A stretch of 64,000 nucleotides of DNA from Dastarcus helophoroides (GCA_028583605.1 CM053337.1:25034162-25098161), one strand, 5' to 3'; numbered from the stretch's first letter, positions 34,375-46,560 are shown. Numbers and translations are program-made. The notes: generated from the sequence alone by a model not told the origin.

Positions 34375-36725
34375 TTATCGGAGATGATCTGGACCCAAGC
34401 CTCCAGAGACCTTCAAGAAAACAAACTGGACAGAATTCAGGGAGTATCTAGCAGCAAACTTGGAAGAGCCTGGAGAGATCAACACAAACGATGACATCAA
34501 CGCAGCGGTAGAAAGACTGGAAATCACCATAACAGATTCAATTCTGGCAGCGACCAAAACTTTCCGGCGTATAGAAGGAAGGCAACTACTGCCAAATTAC
34601 TTGGTGGAGGCGATTAGAAGGAAAAATCGTGCCAGAAAAGGAGCAAGACGGATCAGTCTGCAAGCAGGTAAGGCGGAAATGAACAGGCTCATCCATGAGC
34701 TCAGGTATGAGCTCCGAGAGCACAAAATTTTTAAGTTTCAGGAACACCTAAGAAGTTGCAACCTCGAAACTCTATCAGATCTCTGGCGCAAAGCTAAGAG
34801 GAGATAGGAAACCTATCCCACCGTTACACGGACCTCAAGGAATGGCTTACTCAGATCAGGATAAGGCCACAGCTTTCGCTGAGACCTTTAAACGACACTG
34901 TCAGGCCACGCTTGAAGAAGTGGACTTAGACTTCGTAGAGGAGGTGGAAGAAGAGGTTCAAGTTCTTCAGAAGGAAGTGCCAGAAGAAGGCGACGTCATC
35001 CAACCGACTAACGAGTAGGAAATCCAAAGCTTTCTGCCCAAGCTAAACGTCAAAAAGGCTCCAGGTCCAGACGGAATTCCAAACCAAGCTCTGAAGTCTC
35101 TTCGGGACTAAGCTGTCAAATACTTTGGAGCAATTGACAATTCCATGTTTAAGTACCGGTACTTTTCCACAAGATGGAAGACTGCAAACGTTATCTTCAT
35201 TCCTAAGGCAGGTAAGGATGGGAAATTTTTCAAAATTACAGGCCAATCAGCCTCTTATCCAACTTGGGTAAGGTGGCGAAAAGGATTTTGAGGAAGCCTC
35301 TGCAGAATATCATCAGCGATCGTGACATCATTCCTAAGAAACCATTTGAGTTCCAACCTATGCACTCTACCTCAGATCAACTGCTAAGAGTGGCCGAAAC
35401 AATCACCCAACGCATAAACTGGATCCAGGTAGTTGAAGCTATTTTCTTCGATATCTCCAAGGCATTTGACACAGTTTGGCATCAAGGACTAGTCTACAAG
35501 ATGCACCAGTTTGGAATACCTCTAACAATGGTTCAAATGGTAAGCTCGTTCCTGGACCAGCGCTCATTCAGAGCAAAGGTGGAACAGGAACTATACCAGT
35601 TTAGGCTACAGTATGGGGTGCCTTAAGGCTCTGTCTTGTCACCTCTGCTGCATTCTCTGTTCACAGCGGACATCCCGAGAACCAATCCAACAATCGACCA
35701 CACCTTAATGGCAACTTATGCAGACGACACAGCTTTGGTGGCGCACTCTTTCAGTCCAGACTTGGTCACCAGACGACTTCAGGAGCCAACAGATAGTCTA
35801 CTAGATTACTTCGGTTAATGGAGAACCCAAGTCAACGCAGACAAGACCCAAGCAGTCTTCTTCATTCGAAGAAAACTCCAACCATACGGACATGTAGATG
35901 TTCATGGGCATGGTCAACTGGAGATTTCAGGCAAAGTATTTATGTGTAATTCTTGATAAAAGACTTACATTTCAGGCACACATCGATTGGTCATAGGCGA
36001 CGGATAATCAGATGAAGAAAATCCAGATGTTTCAGAACGTCTTTCTAAGACAAGCCATGGACGCTTCATGGTTTGTGAGAAACAGTCAACTCCATAGGAA
36101 AGCTGAACTACCCCTGGTAAGGGATTTTCTTAGGAAAACTAATTCCAAGACGATGGTAAGAGCGAAAACGCATTCCAACGAGCTAGTTTGACGGGCAGTG
36201 GATTACGATCTCAACATCCTAACCAGGATTAGGAGACCAAGGATGGTCCTCTAGGCTACGACTTCCACTTCCGTCAATGGAGAATCCAAGTCAACGCAGA
36301 CAAGACCCAAGCAGTCTTCTTCACCCGAAGAAGACTCCAACCATACGGACATGTAAATGTTTATGGGCAAAATGTCGACTGGAGATTTCAGGCAAAGTAT
36401 CTAGGTGTAATTCTTGATAAAAGACTTACATTTCAGGTACACATCGATTGGTCACAGGCGACGGATAATCAGATGAAGAAACTCCAGGTGTTTCAGAACG
36501 TCTTTCTAAGACAAGCCATGGATGCTCCATGGTTTGTGAGAAACAGTCAATCCATAGGAAAGCTGAACTGCCCCTGGTAAGAGATTTTCTTAGGAAAATT
36601 AACCTCAGGGCGATAGTAAGAGCGAAAACGCATCCCAACGAGCTAGTTCGACGGGCAGTGGATTACGATCTAAACATTCTAACCAGGATTAGGATGGTTC
36701 TCTAGGCTACGACTCCCACTTCCGA
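34375..36725 (+). pseudogene. Jockey-like LINE reverse transcriptase, broken
   Basis: The frame 34400-34806 encodes the linker before the reverse transcriptase (EEPGEINTNDDINAAVERLE). The RT domain follows in pieces: KKAPGPDGIPNQALKSL near 35053-35103, HSTSDQLLRVAETI, motif A FDISKAFDTVWHQGL near 35450, GVP-stop-GSVLSPLL near 35615-35650 (the Gln codon is TAA at 35624-35626), and motif C TYADDTALVAH near 35714. These are Jockey-clade motifs. Frameshifts and stops (34805, 35016, 35109, 35624, 35816) make it dead. The endonuclease region is missing. The part after 35814 is duplicated in tandem. It is on the strand opposite to Rab23, within its intron 2. Confidence 0.9.
35814..36724 (+). repeat. 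Tandem duplication inside the LINE, two units of about 455 bp
   Basis: Copy 1 is about 35814-36273 and copy 2 is 36274-36724. Both begin AATGGAGAA(C/T)CCAAGTC and end ACGACT(T/C)CCACTTCCG. They differ by scattered substitutions and small indels (for example GGAGACCAAGGATGG present only in copy 1). The duplicated part encodes the region after the YADD motif. Confidence 0.92.
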
Positions 36726-36945
36726 AATTTTTTGTTTTGTTTGTTTCCTATGTTTCAGGCAAAACAACTTACAATAATGCTCCAGCACTATTGTACTGTT
36801 CCGATGGAGGGATTGGGGGCCAAGGGCTCGGCTCTAAGAAGTAGGGGTTTACTAGTTGGTACCGTAGTTTGAGCGGAAGTCGGACACTATTTGGGTATCT
36901 TCCCAGATGCCCTTAACGGATTTTCCCCTACTTTAAAAAAAATCT
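36726..36945 (+). mobile_element. 3' end of the Jockey-like LINE
   Basis: A non-coding GC-richer segment (AGTAGGGGTTTACTAGTTGG, GTCGGACACTATTTGGG, CCAGATGCCCTTAACGG) ends CCCCTAC and then a short A run at 36934-36942. It is best read as the LINE 3' UTR and poly(A). Confidence 0.65.
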
Positions 36946-37595
36946 TTTTTAATTAGCTGGATGAAACAAACTAATGGTTATCAGTAGAAAGCATTAGAGG
37001 CTCATCAAATCGATAAATATTTACAAAAATTCGTGGACCATTGATGGTACACATTGGCGTTAATCTATTAAGCTGGGAATGTTGGGAAAAAGTTGAAATT
37101 TAAAAAAACTCCCCGTTTATAGACATAAAAAGTATAATGATAATAATAGTAAAATACACATTGCATTAGACAAAAACTCTCAAAATCCGCAGAAAAATTT
37201 ATAAAAAAAATCAACATCCTTTTCTCTAATTCGTTATGGTTTAATCCAGTGGTCTCAAATAATTTTGATCACGTACCCTTCTGAAGAAAATATAATTACT
37301 CAATTAAGCTGGGCGTTAATCTATGACGCTGGGAATATTGGGAGAGAAATTGTTTCAAAAAAATACTCGTTTATCGACATAAAAAGTATAACGATAATAA
37401 CAGTAAAATATAAATTGCATGTCTCGAAAAAAAAAACTCAAAATCTCCAAAGAAGAATCTAAAAAAGTCAATATCCTTTCCTCTGCTTCGTAACTATGGT
37501 CTATGTGGTCTTCAAGTAATTTTGATCAGGTAGCCTTTTGAAGAAATTTAAGATAGATTACGGAACTGAATCCACAAAATCTGGAATCCTTAAAA

Positions 37596-37600
<5 letters not shown>
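36946..37600. repeat. Imperfect tandem repeat of about 256 bp with a hAT-like end
   Basis: Two units, about 37057-37312 and 37313-37560, share GCGTTAATCTAT, GCTGGGAAT(G/A)TTGGGA, ACATAAAAAGTATAA, and the end ATTTTGATCA(C/G)GTA. At 37250, CCAGTGGTCTCAAATAATTT resembles the CAGTGGTTCTCAA termini of many hAT transposons. Likely a duplicated hAT-derived non-autonomous element. Confidence 0.6.

Positions 37601-37602
<2 letters not shown>

Positions 37603-37637
<35 letters not shown>
37603..37637. repeat. (TA)n microsatellite
   Basis: About 17 TA units. Confidence 0.97.
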
Positions 37638-37641
<4 letters not shown>

Positions 37642-37699
37642 CAACAAACTTGTTTTTCGTGTAATATATCAGACGGTAAAGAGTATGTGAAATCTTCCA

Positions 37700-37965
37700 A
37701 TAGAAATAGAATAAATGGAGCAATGAGAATTTTTTTTGCATGTTACACGTACGATATTTATCAATGTTGGGAAAATTCGTATCGTTTCGCCATGCATCAC
37801 GAATTAAGGCAGTTATCTCCCTTGCGGGAACGATCTTTGGGGCCTAGATGACAACGGCAGGTCAAATTAAAAAGCTTATTTTATGAAATAAAATTATCAG
37901 CGAAAACTATCTATACTATCGATGATAGAAACTATCAATGTATAGTGAATACTGCCACTAGCTAA
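37700..37965 (+). repeat. Dispersed repeat C, copy 2
   Basis: Matches 22190-22490: TGTTACACGTACGATATTTA, CAACGGCAGGTCAAATT, CTATCTATACTATCGATG and AGAAACTATCAATGTATAG. The (TA)n tract lies about 65 bp upstream. Confidence 0.75.
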
Positions 37966-38518
37966 CCTACCAAATACCAAATTAAGTTGTCCTGTTAATT
38001 TAAGAAGTGTTTTTATGATGAACAAATTTGGAAAAATCTATCCAACAAAATACAACTATTCTGCAATTCACTATCGGCCGATTTCTGCACGAAAAAGCGA
38101 ATCACCCAACGAGCTCGTCAGAACTCTCGGAGACAAAGTATATCAACTATTTGTATGATCTTTCATGCATATTGGTATTTTGTACTTAAAGAATGTAAAC
38201 TTCGTTTGGTTGTAATGCGCTCAATAAAATAAAATAAATTAATGACTGAGATTTCTGTATAATTTTCCACACCTTAGTATTTTAACCAGATTTGTTACAT
38301 ACTTTGAAATAGAGATGGTCTTTTATAAATATAGTAAGAGGTCAAAGTAATCCTATTTACCTGAAGTGGCCTTGCCATTATTAACTACCGTTTTCTGAAA
38401 ATCAAAGCTCGATATATTATTCTGCCAGACAGTCTTACTTAATTATGATGCCGATGACATTCCACATCTTTTATTAGACTTTATAATTCGCCGGCGACTA
38501 TTTTGTTGGAATAAATAT

Positions 38519-38542
38519 CCGCGGTAACGACTTGTACCGCGG
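38519..38542. repeat. CpG-containing inverted repeat
   Basis: CCGCGGTA and TACCGCGG separated by eight bases. Perfect 8 bp arms with CpG sites are unusual in this AT-rich sequence. Possibly a regulatory element, but nothing else supports a function. Confidence 0.6.
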
Positions 38543-38891
38543 CGAATTTGTTCCTTTAAGCCCGAGATATATTATTCCGTTTCGTCTTATAGATAAATCA
38601 ACTCTTCCTACTTAAAATTTTTATTACGCATTTCTGGTTATTAAATTTAGAAGTAGGTTGTTATGCTATGACCAATCGCTTTGGCAAACACCCGCAAGAA
38701 GATCACATTTTTCCGTCAATTTGTAATGCTATCAAGTATTCTCCAATTTAACAAAAGAGAATTGATATAAATATTCGACGAATCGCGTTTAATATATCGA
38801 GTAACTTACAGTGTTGCAGTGGTGCCCAAGCTTTAATTTCGTTCGATTTAAGTAAGTTCAAAGTTTGAGGCGAGCCCACATGTTAAGAACC

Positions 38892-38972
38892 AGGGCACCA
38901 ACGTGTAGGTGTGCAGGCTGTGCGCCACACAAGGGCACCAACGTGTAGGTGTGCAGGCTGTGCGTCACACAA
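38892..38972. repeat. Tandem duplication of a 40 bp GC-rich unit
   Basis: Two copies of AGGGCACCAACGTGTAGGTG plus TGCAGGCTGTGCG(C/T)CACACA, differing at one base. A third partial unit (AAGGGCA) follows. Confidence 0.9.
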
Positions 38973-39840
38973 GGGCAGCTACCCAAGAGGGACGGCAATT
39001 TGACTGATTTTTTTTTCCGGGTTTCCTAACTTTCACTTCAATGAAAACACTTCTTAAATTATGAAATTTTGACAAAACAGTTCTTTTTATAGTTTCCTGT
39101 ATTTTTTCAAATTTCTAAGCCAAATTTTCATTTTTAAACTCGAATCTATTGTTCGAAACCTCAAATTTTTCAGAAAAATTCAAAATTTCTAAATTAGTAT
39201 ATAAAATTTTAAGAAATAACTCCACATTTATAAAAAACCATCGCGAAATGTGAAATCCACTATTTTAATTTATAACTCTCTGTTAATTAAATATTTTCAA
39301 TTTGAAGTCAAAATTTTAGAGCAAAAAGGGTAAAAAGAGTTGGAACCTTAAGAATTCGTATTTAGGAAACCAAACTTATTAAAAAACTGATTTCAGAATT
39401 TCGAGTTTAATCGCCTTTTTCCAAAAACTTTTGAAGATTCGATACTAAAAAAAGTAGTCTAAACAATGTCGGCAAGCGAGTTTAAAGGTCCAAAATTTTG
39501 AAAACATTTATCTCCGAATATTGGCCTTAGTAGATAAAGGTTAAGATTTTTTTTTGAAATTTTGATTTGTCGAAAGTCCAAACATGTAATTTTTTTTCAT
39601 AAAATGATTTCAACCTTCTAATCTACATTTTTTAAAACTAATCTTGAATTTTGAGTTTAAAAATCAAAATATGAAGAAAAAGTCGAGTAAGATAGTTACT
39701 AGAAATTAAAGTTGAAATTTTAAGGTAATTCGAAATTTTGAGGATTTTTGTTATCATCAAATAGACAGCAAATTTCTGTGCAGTCCAGCTTGACATAGTG
39801 AGGGCTTCTGCCAACGAAGACTTATTTTTTTAAAGAATTT

Positions 39841-39990
39841 CCAAGCTATGGAACTCATTACCGAAAGGATTTTTTCCGAAAAATTACAACCTATCCTTGT
39901 TTAAGAAGGGGGTTCATCATCATCTATCCTTGTTTTAGCATCCTACTCGCAGTGCTTTGAACACATAATGGGGTTGCCCTTTGCGACTTA
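39841..39990 (+). pseudogene. LINE reverse transcriptase C-terminal tail, copy 2
   Basis: Reads KLWNSLPKGFFPKNYNLSLFK then KGVHHHLSLF and a stop (TAG), followed by CATCCTACTCGCAGTGC and CATAATGGGGTTGCC. The KLWNSLP motif is intact here. A small duplicated CTATCCTTGTTT segment occurs within it. Confidence 0.6.
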
Positions 39991-41426
39991 ACTTAAACTT
40001 TTTTTAGAAAATTTGATGTTTTTCTGTGACTTCTGAGTTCAAACCTGCAACTTTTGTCCACAAATCTTGACCACTTTAATTAAAAAATTTAAAATTTTTT
40101 TGTTCGATATTTTGATTTTTATTTGCCTTTTATTTGATCTGTTTTGTAAATTTTGAGGTTGTTGTTTTCTCCTTTGGTTCAAAATTTTGTTTTTTTATTT
40201 TTAAACTCACGTTTAAATTGGAAAATTGGAGACAATTTTTTAATAAAAGGATCACATCGACTTTTGAAAATTTCTGTTTTTATTTCAAAATATTAAGCTT
40301 TTTCTCAAAATTCCAAATTATAAATTTATAATTTTGTTCTTTTCTTCACATTTCTGTTTTGATCATGAAAACTGGACTTTATAGAAATTTTGGATATTCG
40401 AACAAACTTTCAAGAAAAAAGTGGAAATTTCGGTAATTAAAGTTATGAGCGTTATACGAGTAGATAGTTTTTTACTGTTCAACTCGTAATGTGTTTGTTA
40501 ATTAATTGATTGATATTTCACTAGACGATTCAAATGAAACACTCACTATTGTCACTATTTTAACATGTTAAATGAACCAATTTTTTTAAATTTCAACCTT
40601 ATAGTTCGAAAATGAAAATATTTTTCCAAAATTCCACATTTTATTTTAAAACTTCGCCTTTTTAAATTTTGACTCTTTTTTCGAAATTTGGGCTTTTTAA
40701 AAAAATTGGTTTCGATTTGAAATGTTTATTAATTTTGTTTAACATTTCTGAGACCCAGTTTGGAAATATTAAAATTTTTTATTAATGAATGTTGACAATA
40801 TTCTGAAACATTTTTTGAAACATGAGTACGTCACCTCATGACAGTTGACAAAAAATAGGTTAGTTTATTTTACATATAGAGGAAAAAAATGACGTATAGG
40901 AGACCAAAATTAGACATAAACATTTTTTAAAATAAATTATGAATATATAAAAATACAAAATTTGCAAAAAAAGGTTGTAGCACTGGACACCGATGTTTCC
41001 CTCTGATTTGAGCTCGCAGAAATGTTAAATAAAATAAATGAACATAACGTTTCCGACCAACAAGAGTCCACCATGAAGAATAATTCAATTTAAAAATTTT
41101 AACTTTTCTGAAAATTTTAACATTTCTTTAGAACTTTTTGAAAACTTCGATTGTTTTTGAAATTTCAATTTTATCTGACTTTTTCTTCAAAAATTCTTAT
41201 TTTACTTCAAAATTTCGACTTTTCTTAACCAAATCTGTTTTTTTCTTCAAAATTTTAATCTTACCTAAAATTTCTTATTCCTGAATTTTCGACTTTTCTG
41301 ATTATTTTTGATTTTCTTCAAAATTTAAACTTTTTAAAAATCTGGAAATTCTCTAAAAATTTGACTGACAATTTTGAATTTCTTTCAAATTTTCGGCCAT
41401 TCTCAAAAATTTAAACTCTTTTTGAA

Positions 41427-41534
41427 AGTATCTCCTTGAAGATGATAGCGTGGCTGTTGAAACGCGTTAGAGCAACCTTTGTTGCGTTTTTTAAACTTTC
41501 GTGGTTTCAGAGGACAAGATTTGTTTTTCAATTA
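41427..41534 (+). mobile_element. Half copy of the foldback element (right arm)
   Basis: Core TATCTCCTTGAAGATGATAG, GGCTGTTGAAACGCG, TTAGAGCAACC, then AAACTTTCGTGGTTTCAGAG and GACAAGATTTG. Confidence 0.82.
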
Positions 41535-42764
41535 TTTTCGAAAGGTTAAATTCTTTCAAAATTTCAATTTTATCTTAAAATAAACTTTTTTTTATCCAAA
41601 TTTTATATGGTCTCAAGACATCTCAAAATTTCGCCTCCTTTCAAAATTTTAACTTTTACTGAAAATTTCGACTTTTTGGAAAGTTATGCCTTTTAAAAAT
41701 TTAAAAACTTGTTCATAATTTCCATCCTTTCAAAATTCGCACGTTATTTCTTCCAAAATTTGTTCAAGATTTTGAGTTTTTTGAAATATCGGATTTTTTT
41801 CAAATTTTTTTGTTTTCTCCATAATTCTACTTCTTATAAAATTTAGGCTCTTTTTAATAATGTTCATTTTTTTCTAAAACATAAATTACAAGCATTTAAA
41901 ATTGTGTTTTTTTTTAAATGTTAACCATTTTCGAAAATTTTGGCTTGTTTTGCAAAAGTTTTAATACTTCTCTAAAGGTAACCCTTTTTTTAAAATTTCT
42001 TTAATTTTTTCAAATCTCGACTATACAGGGTGAGTCACTAAGCGGGAATCGGTCTTTGGTAGGCGTATCGTTCAAAATATCGAAAAATGTTTCGAATAAA
42101 AGTTGTTCGAAATAAAGTTCTCCACAACCTAAAATTATTGTTAAATATGGCGGCCTTCCGGTTGCACCGGAAATGAACACAACTTTCTTATTTTAAATAG
42201 AACATCCTATGTATTTTTACATTTTTGGATTCCTTGTTAAAAATGAATATGAATTTATTAGGACGACATAGGCCCTTATTTGAACCATTTTCGCGTAATT
42301 TAATTTTTTTGGTTAAATTTGACGATTTCGGAGCTTGACGCCATTAACGATATTTTCCAAACGCAATGACTCAGAGTTGTGTGGCATACAGTTTTAGATT
42401 CAGGAAGAAATGGAGTATTTGTTTACGTCTTTGCTGTTAGCCACCTATCTTAAATTTCTTCACATCCGTCGACTCAATTCTTCAGTTGTTCAAACATGCA
42501 TAACTTAATTTTTTCAAATGGAACCACCTATCTTGGATTATCTTATCGAATGCGAAATTAAATTACCTTTTTTTTTGGTACCAGGTATTGCCACCTTCGT
42601 CCAATAATTTTTGAGAAATTTAGAATTTTGTAAAAATTTTAATTAATTTCGTATTATCGCATTAGCCCTGGATGTCGCGGTTTTGTTTCGTCTCGTTTGT
42701 CCGGGAATAATTGACAGTTTATCTCATTGTTGTCGCAAGGTCTTGGTATTAGTACTGAAAGACA

Positions 42765-43823
42765 ATGTTTTCTCAAGAAGAATTGGTCGATATGGTTTAC
42801 GCCTTGGGCAGTGCTGACAGAAATCCATTTCTTGCCTCAAGAAATTCTTGCCCAACGCTTTGCTGATCGGAGACATCCAAATTCAGCGGTATTCGCTAAA
42901 TTGGGAGAGAGGTTTGAGCGAACTGGTAGTACGAAATACGAGAAAAAGGAGCGTAGAAAACCAACGATGCATGAAGAAAACCAAGTTTTAGTAGCGGCTG
43001 CTGTTGTCCAAGATCCGCATTAAGTACCAGAATAATAAGCACGGAATTACAAATAAGTCAAACCTCGGTTTCACGAATCTTGCGTAAAAATAAGTTTCAT
43101 CCGTATCGTGTCCAGCTAGTACAGGAACTCAATCAAGCTGATTTCAACAACCGAATGCAGTTTTGTGAGTGGGCGTTACGATAACTACAAGAACAAAATG
43201 AATTTTTGGACAATGTACTATTTACCGACGAATGTACATTTCATAAGAACGGCTTCGTGGGAAGACACAACTCCCATTTCTACCACACTGAAAATCCTCA
43301 TTGAATGAGGCCCTTAGACCATCAGAATAGGTGGTCTCTGAATGTTTGGGGTGGTGTCATAGGAAGATTAGTTGTCGGACCACACTTCTTCAATGAACAT
43401 TTGAATGCCAAGAATTACTTGCATTTTTTGCAAAATCAATTGCCCGAAATGATAGACAATTTACCTCTTGCTGTCGTGCGGCAAATGTGGTTCCAACATG
43501 ATGGGGCACCGGCACATTATGGAAGGGATGTAAGGGAGTTCCTCAATACACAGTTCCCTAACAAGTGGATAGGAAGAGGAGGTCCAGTGGCATGGCCCGC
43601 AAGATCACCGGATTTAACTAAGCCAGACCTTTTCTTGTGGGGTCATGTTAAGCAAGTTGTGTACCAGGAACCACCAACTACCGGAGAAGACATGATGGAC
43701 CGGGTTCGTGTTGCTTTCCAAAATATCAATGAAAACGTCTTGGTGGATGTGAACAATTCTTTGCTACAGAGACTGCGCATTTGCCATCGTGAAGCTGGTG
43801 GTTATGTTGAACATTTAATTTAA
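42765..43823 (+). pseudogene. DUF4817/DD41D mariner-type transposase, broken
   Basis: Starts MFSQEELVDMVYALGSADRN, which resembles the DUF4817 helix-turn-helix domain, then the QRFADRRHPN segment and a second DNA-binding region (LQISQTSVSRILRKN). The DDE part has FTDECTFHKNG (first Asp), NVWGGVIG, FQHDGAPAHYGRD (second Asp) and WPARSPDLTKPDLFLWG (third Asp, 41 residues after the second, hence DD41D). Frameshifts near 42842 and 43020 and stops at 43182-43184 (TAA) and 43302-43304 (TGA in place of Trp) interrupt the N-terminal half. The 173-codon C-terminal frame 43305-43823 is open. The family makes cut-and-paste transposases that target TA. This copy cannot make a full protein. Confidence 0.92.
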
Positions 43824-43929
43824 TGTTATTACTACCATTGTTTATGTATTCTTCTTAATATTTGTTGCAACTTACTGTTACCGATTTGTTTATTGTTTAT
43901 TTACTTTCTTTAATGCTTTACACTGAAAT

Positions 43930-44467
43930 CCAATGATGATTTTCAGTATCGTGGTGTATCGTTTCCTTCCCACGAAGCGGTTCTTAAAAAATGTTTGTAC
44001 ATTCGTCGGTAAATAGTACAATGTCCGAAACGGTCATTTTGTTCCTACAGATTATGTAACGTCCATTCACACAACTGCATCGATTGTTAGACAGCTTGAT
44101 TGAGTTCTTGCACTAGATAGGTGTGATACGGATGAAACTTGTTTTTACACAACAATCATGAAACCGATTTTTGGCTTATTTGTAATGTCACACTTATTCT
44201 TCTGGTTCTTAAGTGCGGATCTTGGACAACAGCAGCCGCTAGTAAAACTTGGTTTTCTTCATGCGTCATTGGTTTTCTGCGCTCCTTTTTCTCGTATTTT
44301 GTACTACCAGTTCGCTCAAACCTCTCTCTCAATTTAGCGAATGCCGCTTAATTTGGATGTCTCCGATCGGCAAAGCGTTGGGCATAAATTCTTGAGGCAA
44401 GAAATGGATTTCTGTCAGCACTGCCCAAGGCGTAAACCATATCGACAAATTCTTCTTGAGAAAACAT
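43930..44467 (-). pseudogene. Inverted duplicate of the transposase N-terminal half
   Basis: On the minus strand, the frame from ATG at 44467 repeats MFSQEEFVDMVYALGSADRN and follows the left arm to the NHHW equivalent at the junction near 43930. It carries its own lesions: a TAA after HPN near 44346-44350 and more in the second half. Comparing the two arms shows which indels broke the plus-strand copy: the right arm lacks the extra base near 42842 and keeps the base lost near 43020. Confidence 0.88.
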
Positions 44468-45209
44468 TGTCTTTCAGTACTAATACCAAGACCTCGCGAC
44501 AACAATGAGATAAACTGTCACTTATTGCCAGACAAACGAGACGAAACAAAACCGCGACATCCAAGGCTAACGCGATAATACGAAATTAATTAAAATTTTT
44601 ACAAAATTCTAAATTTTCAAAAGTTATTGGACGGAGGCGGCAATACCTGGACCAAAAAAAAGGTAATTTAATTTCGCATCCGATAAGGTAATCCAAGATA
44701 GGTGGTTCCATTTGAAAAAATTAAGTTATGCATGTTTGAACAACTGAAGAATTGAGTCGACGGATGTGAAGAAATTTAAGATAGGTGGCTAACAGCAAAG
44801 ACGTAAACAAATACTCCATTTCTTCCTGAATCTAAAACTGTATGCCACACAACTCCGAGTCATTGCGTTTGGAAAATATCGTTAATGGCGTCAAGCTCCG
44901 AAATCGTCAAATTTAACCAAAAAAATTAAATTACGCGAAAATGGTTCAAATAAGGGCCTATGTCGTCCTAATAAATTCATATTCATTTTTAACAAGAAAT
45001 CCAAAAATGCAAAAATACATAGGGTGTTCTATTTAAAATAAGAAAGTTGTGTTCATTTCCGGTGCAACCGGAAGGCCGCCATATTTGGTAATAATTGTAG
45101 GTTGTGGAGAACTTTATTTCGAACAATTTTTATTTAAAACATTTTTCGATATTCTAAACGATACGCCTACCAAAGACCGATTCCCGCTTAGTGACTCACC
45201 CTGTATTTA

Positions 45210-46560
45210 AATGCCGACTTTTTTGAAATTTTCCACTGTTTTCGATTATTTTTCAAATTTTCAACTATTTTTGAAAATGTTTACCTTATTTTAAAATGTC
45301 ATCATTTTTATGGAAATTTCGAATTCACGATTCTGAAAATTTCGACATTTTTTCAAATTCCTCTTTTGAACATTTGTCTGGGCAATTTTTGAAAATTTTG
45401 CCCACGCATATATTTGAAATGTTAATATATTTTTGAAATTTTCAATTTTTAAAAATTTTTGTAAATGAATTTTCTAAAATGTTGACCTTTTAAACATGTC
45501 AACTTTTTTAAAACATGTGTGACCATTTTTTCAAAATGTTGCTGGCGCAACATTTGCAAATTTTATTTTTTTTATTATATAGATTTTTTCTCAAAATTTT
45601 GCCTATACTTATTTTTGAAATTTTGTACCAGTTTTTAGAGTATCCAGCTGTTTTCAAAAGTTCTATTTTTTTTTTTGAAAATTTTGCCACTTTTCCAAAT
45701 TTTCAGCTTTTTTAAACTGTCCTCGGATTTTTAAAATGTTGACATATTTTTAATTAAGAAATGTTAGTGTAAATATCAACTTTCCATTTGGAAATTTGCA
45801 GTAATTCGACATTTTCCAAAATTTCAACTCTTTTTAAAACGACTTCTCAAAATCTTGACACTTCCTTTTTTGTTTACATTTTACCTTTTTTTTTATGTCG
45901 CCTTTTTCAAATTTTCGACTTTTTAAGAATCATAAATTTACACTTTTTTGTTTTTCTGATGATTATTTTAAAAATTCCCTATTTAAAATTGCAAGGGACA
46001 GAAAATTTAAGAAAATCTGCTTTAAAGTACAGTCAGGTTTTATGAAATTTTGAAATATAGGGTTTAATGTTATTTCTTTTGACTTACAGAATCCAGTGTA
46101 ACTGAGAAATTAATTATATCAAAAAAAATTAAGAAACAAGATTGTTGTGCCCAATAAAAAGAAAGCCATCATTGAGGCTTAAGTCTTTAATGTCGTAACT
46201 TGGAATTTAATTTCGAAAAATAAAATTTCGTTATAAAATAAAATATTCGACTTTGAAAGTCTAATTTATGTTCGAGTTCAAGGCCAAAATGTCGAGTTTG
46301 AAGTCAAAATGTTGGGTTTGTTAAATGTTAGATTTCAAGAAAAAATTTAAAATTTTGGAAAAAATCTGAAAAAACTGAAATTAAATAGTTTAAAAATGTA
46401 AAACTTTTTTCCCTTTCGACGTTAATGTTTGAAACATCCATTAACATGTCGAAAATAAAACAAAAAGGTGAAAAATGGAAATTTTAATAAGATCACTCGA
46501 TATTTCAATTTTTCTGGAAAACTCGAAATTCACAGTTTAAACACAAAAATTTTTAAATAT
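45210..46560. repeat. T-rich satellite block, then mixed AT-rich sequence
   Basis: 45210-46060 is T-rich satellite; 46060-46560 turns to mixed and A-rich sequence (CAAAATGTCGAGTTTGAAG). No gene. Still inside Rab23 intron 2. Confidence 0.6.

Larger units (their letters stand above)
37966..39000. other. Unique intronic island with two small repeats
   Basis: Non-satellite sequence. 38380-38680 has a higher-complexity profile with the inverted repeat at 38519-38542. No coding frame. Confidence 0.4.
39001..42020. repeat. T-rich satellite block in Rab23 intron 2
   Basis: Degenerate AAATTTCGACTTTT repeat, weaker in the first kilobase. It contains a LINE tail at 39841 and half a foldback element at 41427. 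No gene. Confidence 0.65.
42026..45203 (+). mobile_element. Mariner-type DNA transposon with long inverted arms
   Basis: A 3178 bp element flanked by TA (42024-42025 and 45204-45205). Termini are CAGGGTGAGTCACTAAGCGG and its exact inverse. The inverted repeat is not limited to the ends: 42026-about 43305 and about 43930-45203 are inverted copies of about 1.27 kb and roughly 95% alike, including the N-terminal half of the transposase gene. The single-copy centre (43305-43930) holds the C-terminal half. The right arm therefore replaces the element's original 3' end. It lies in Rab23 intron 2. Confidence 0.95.
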
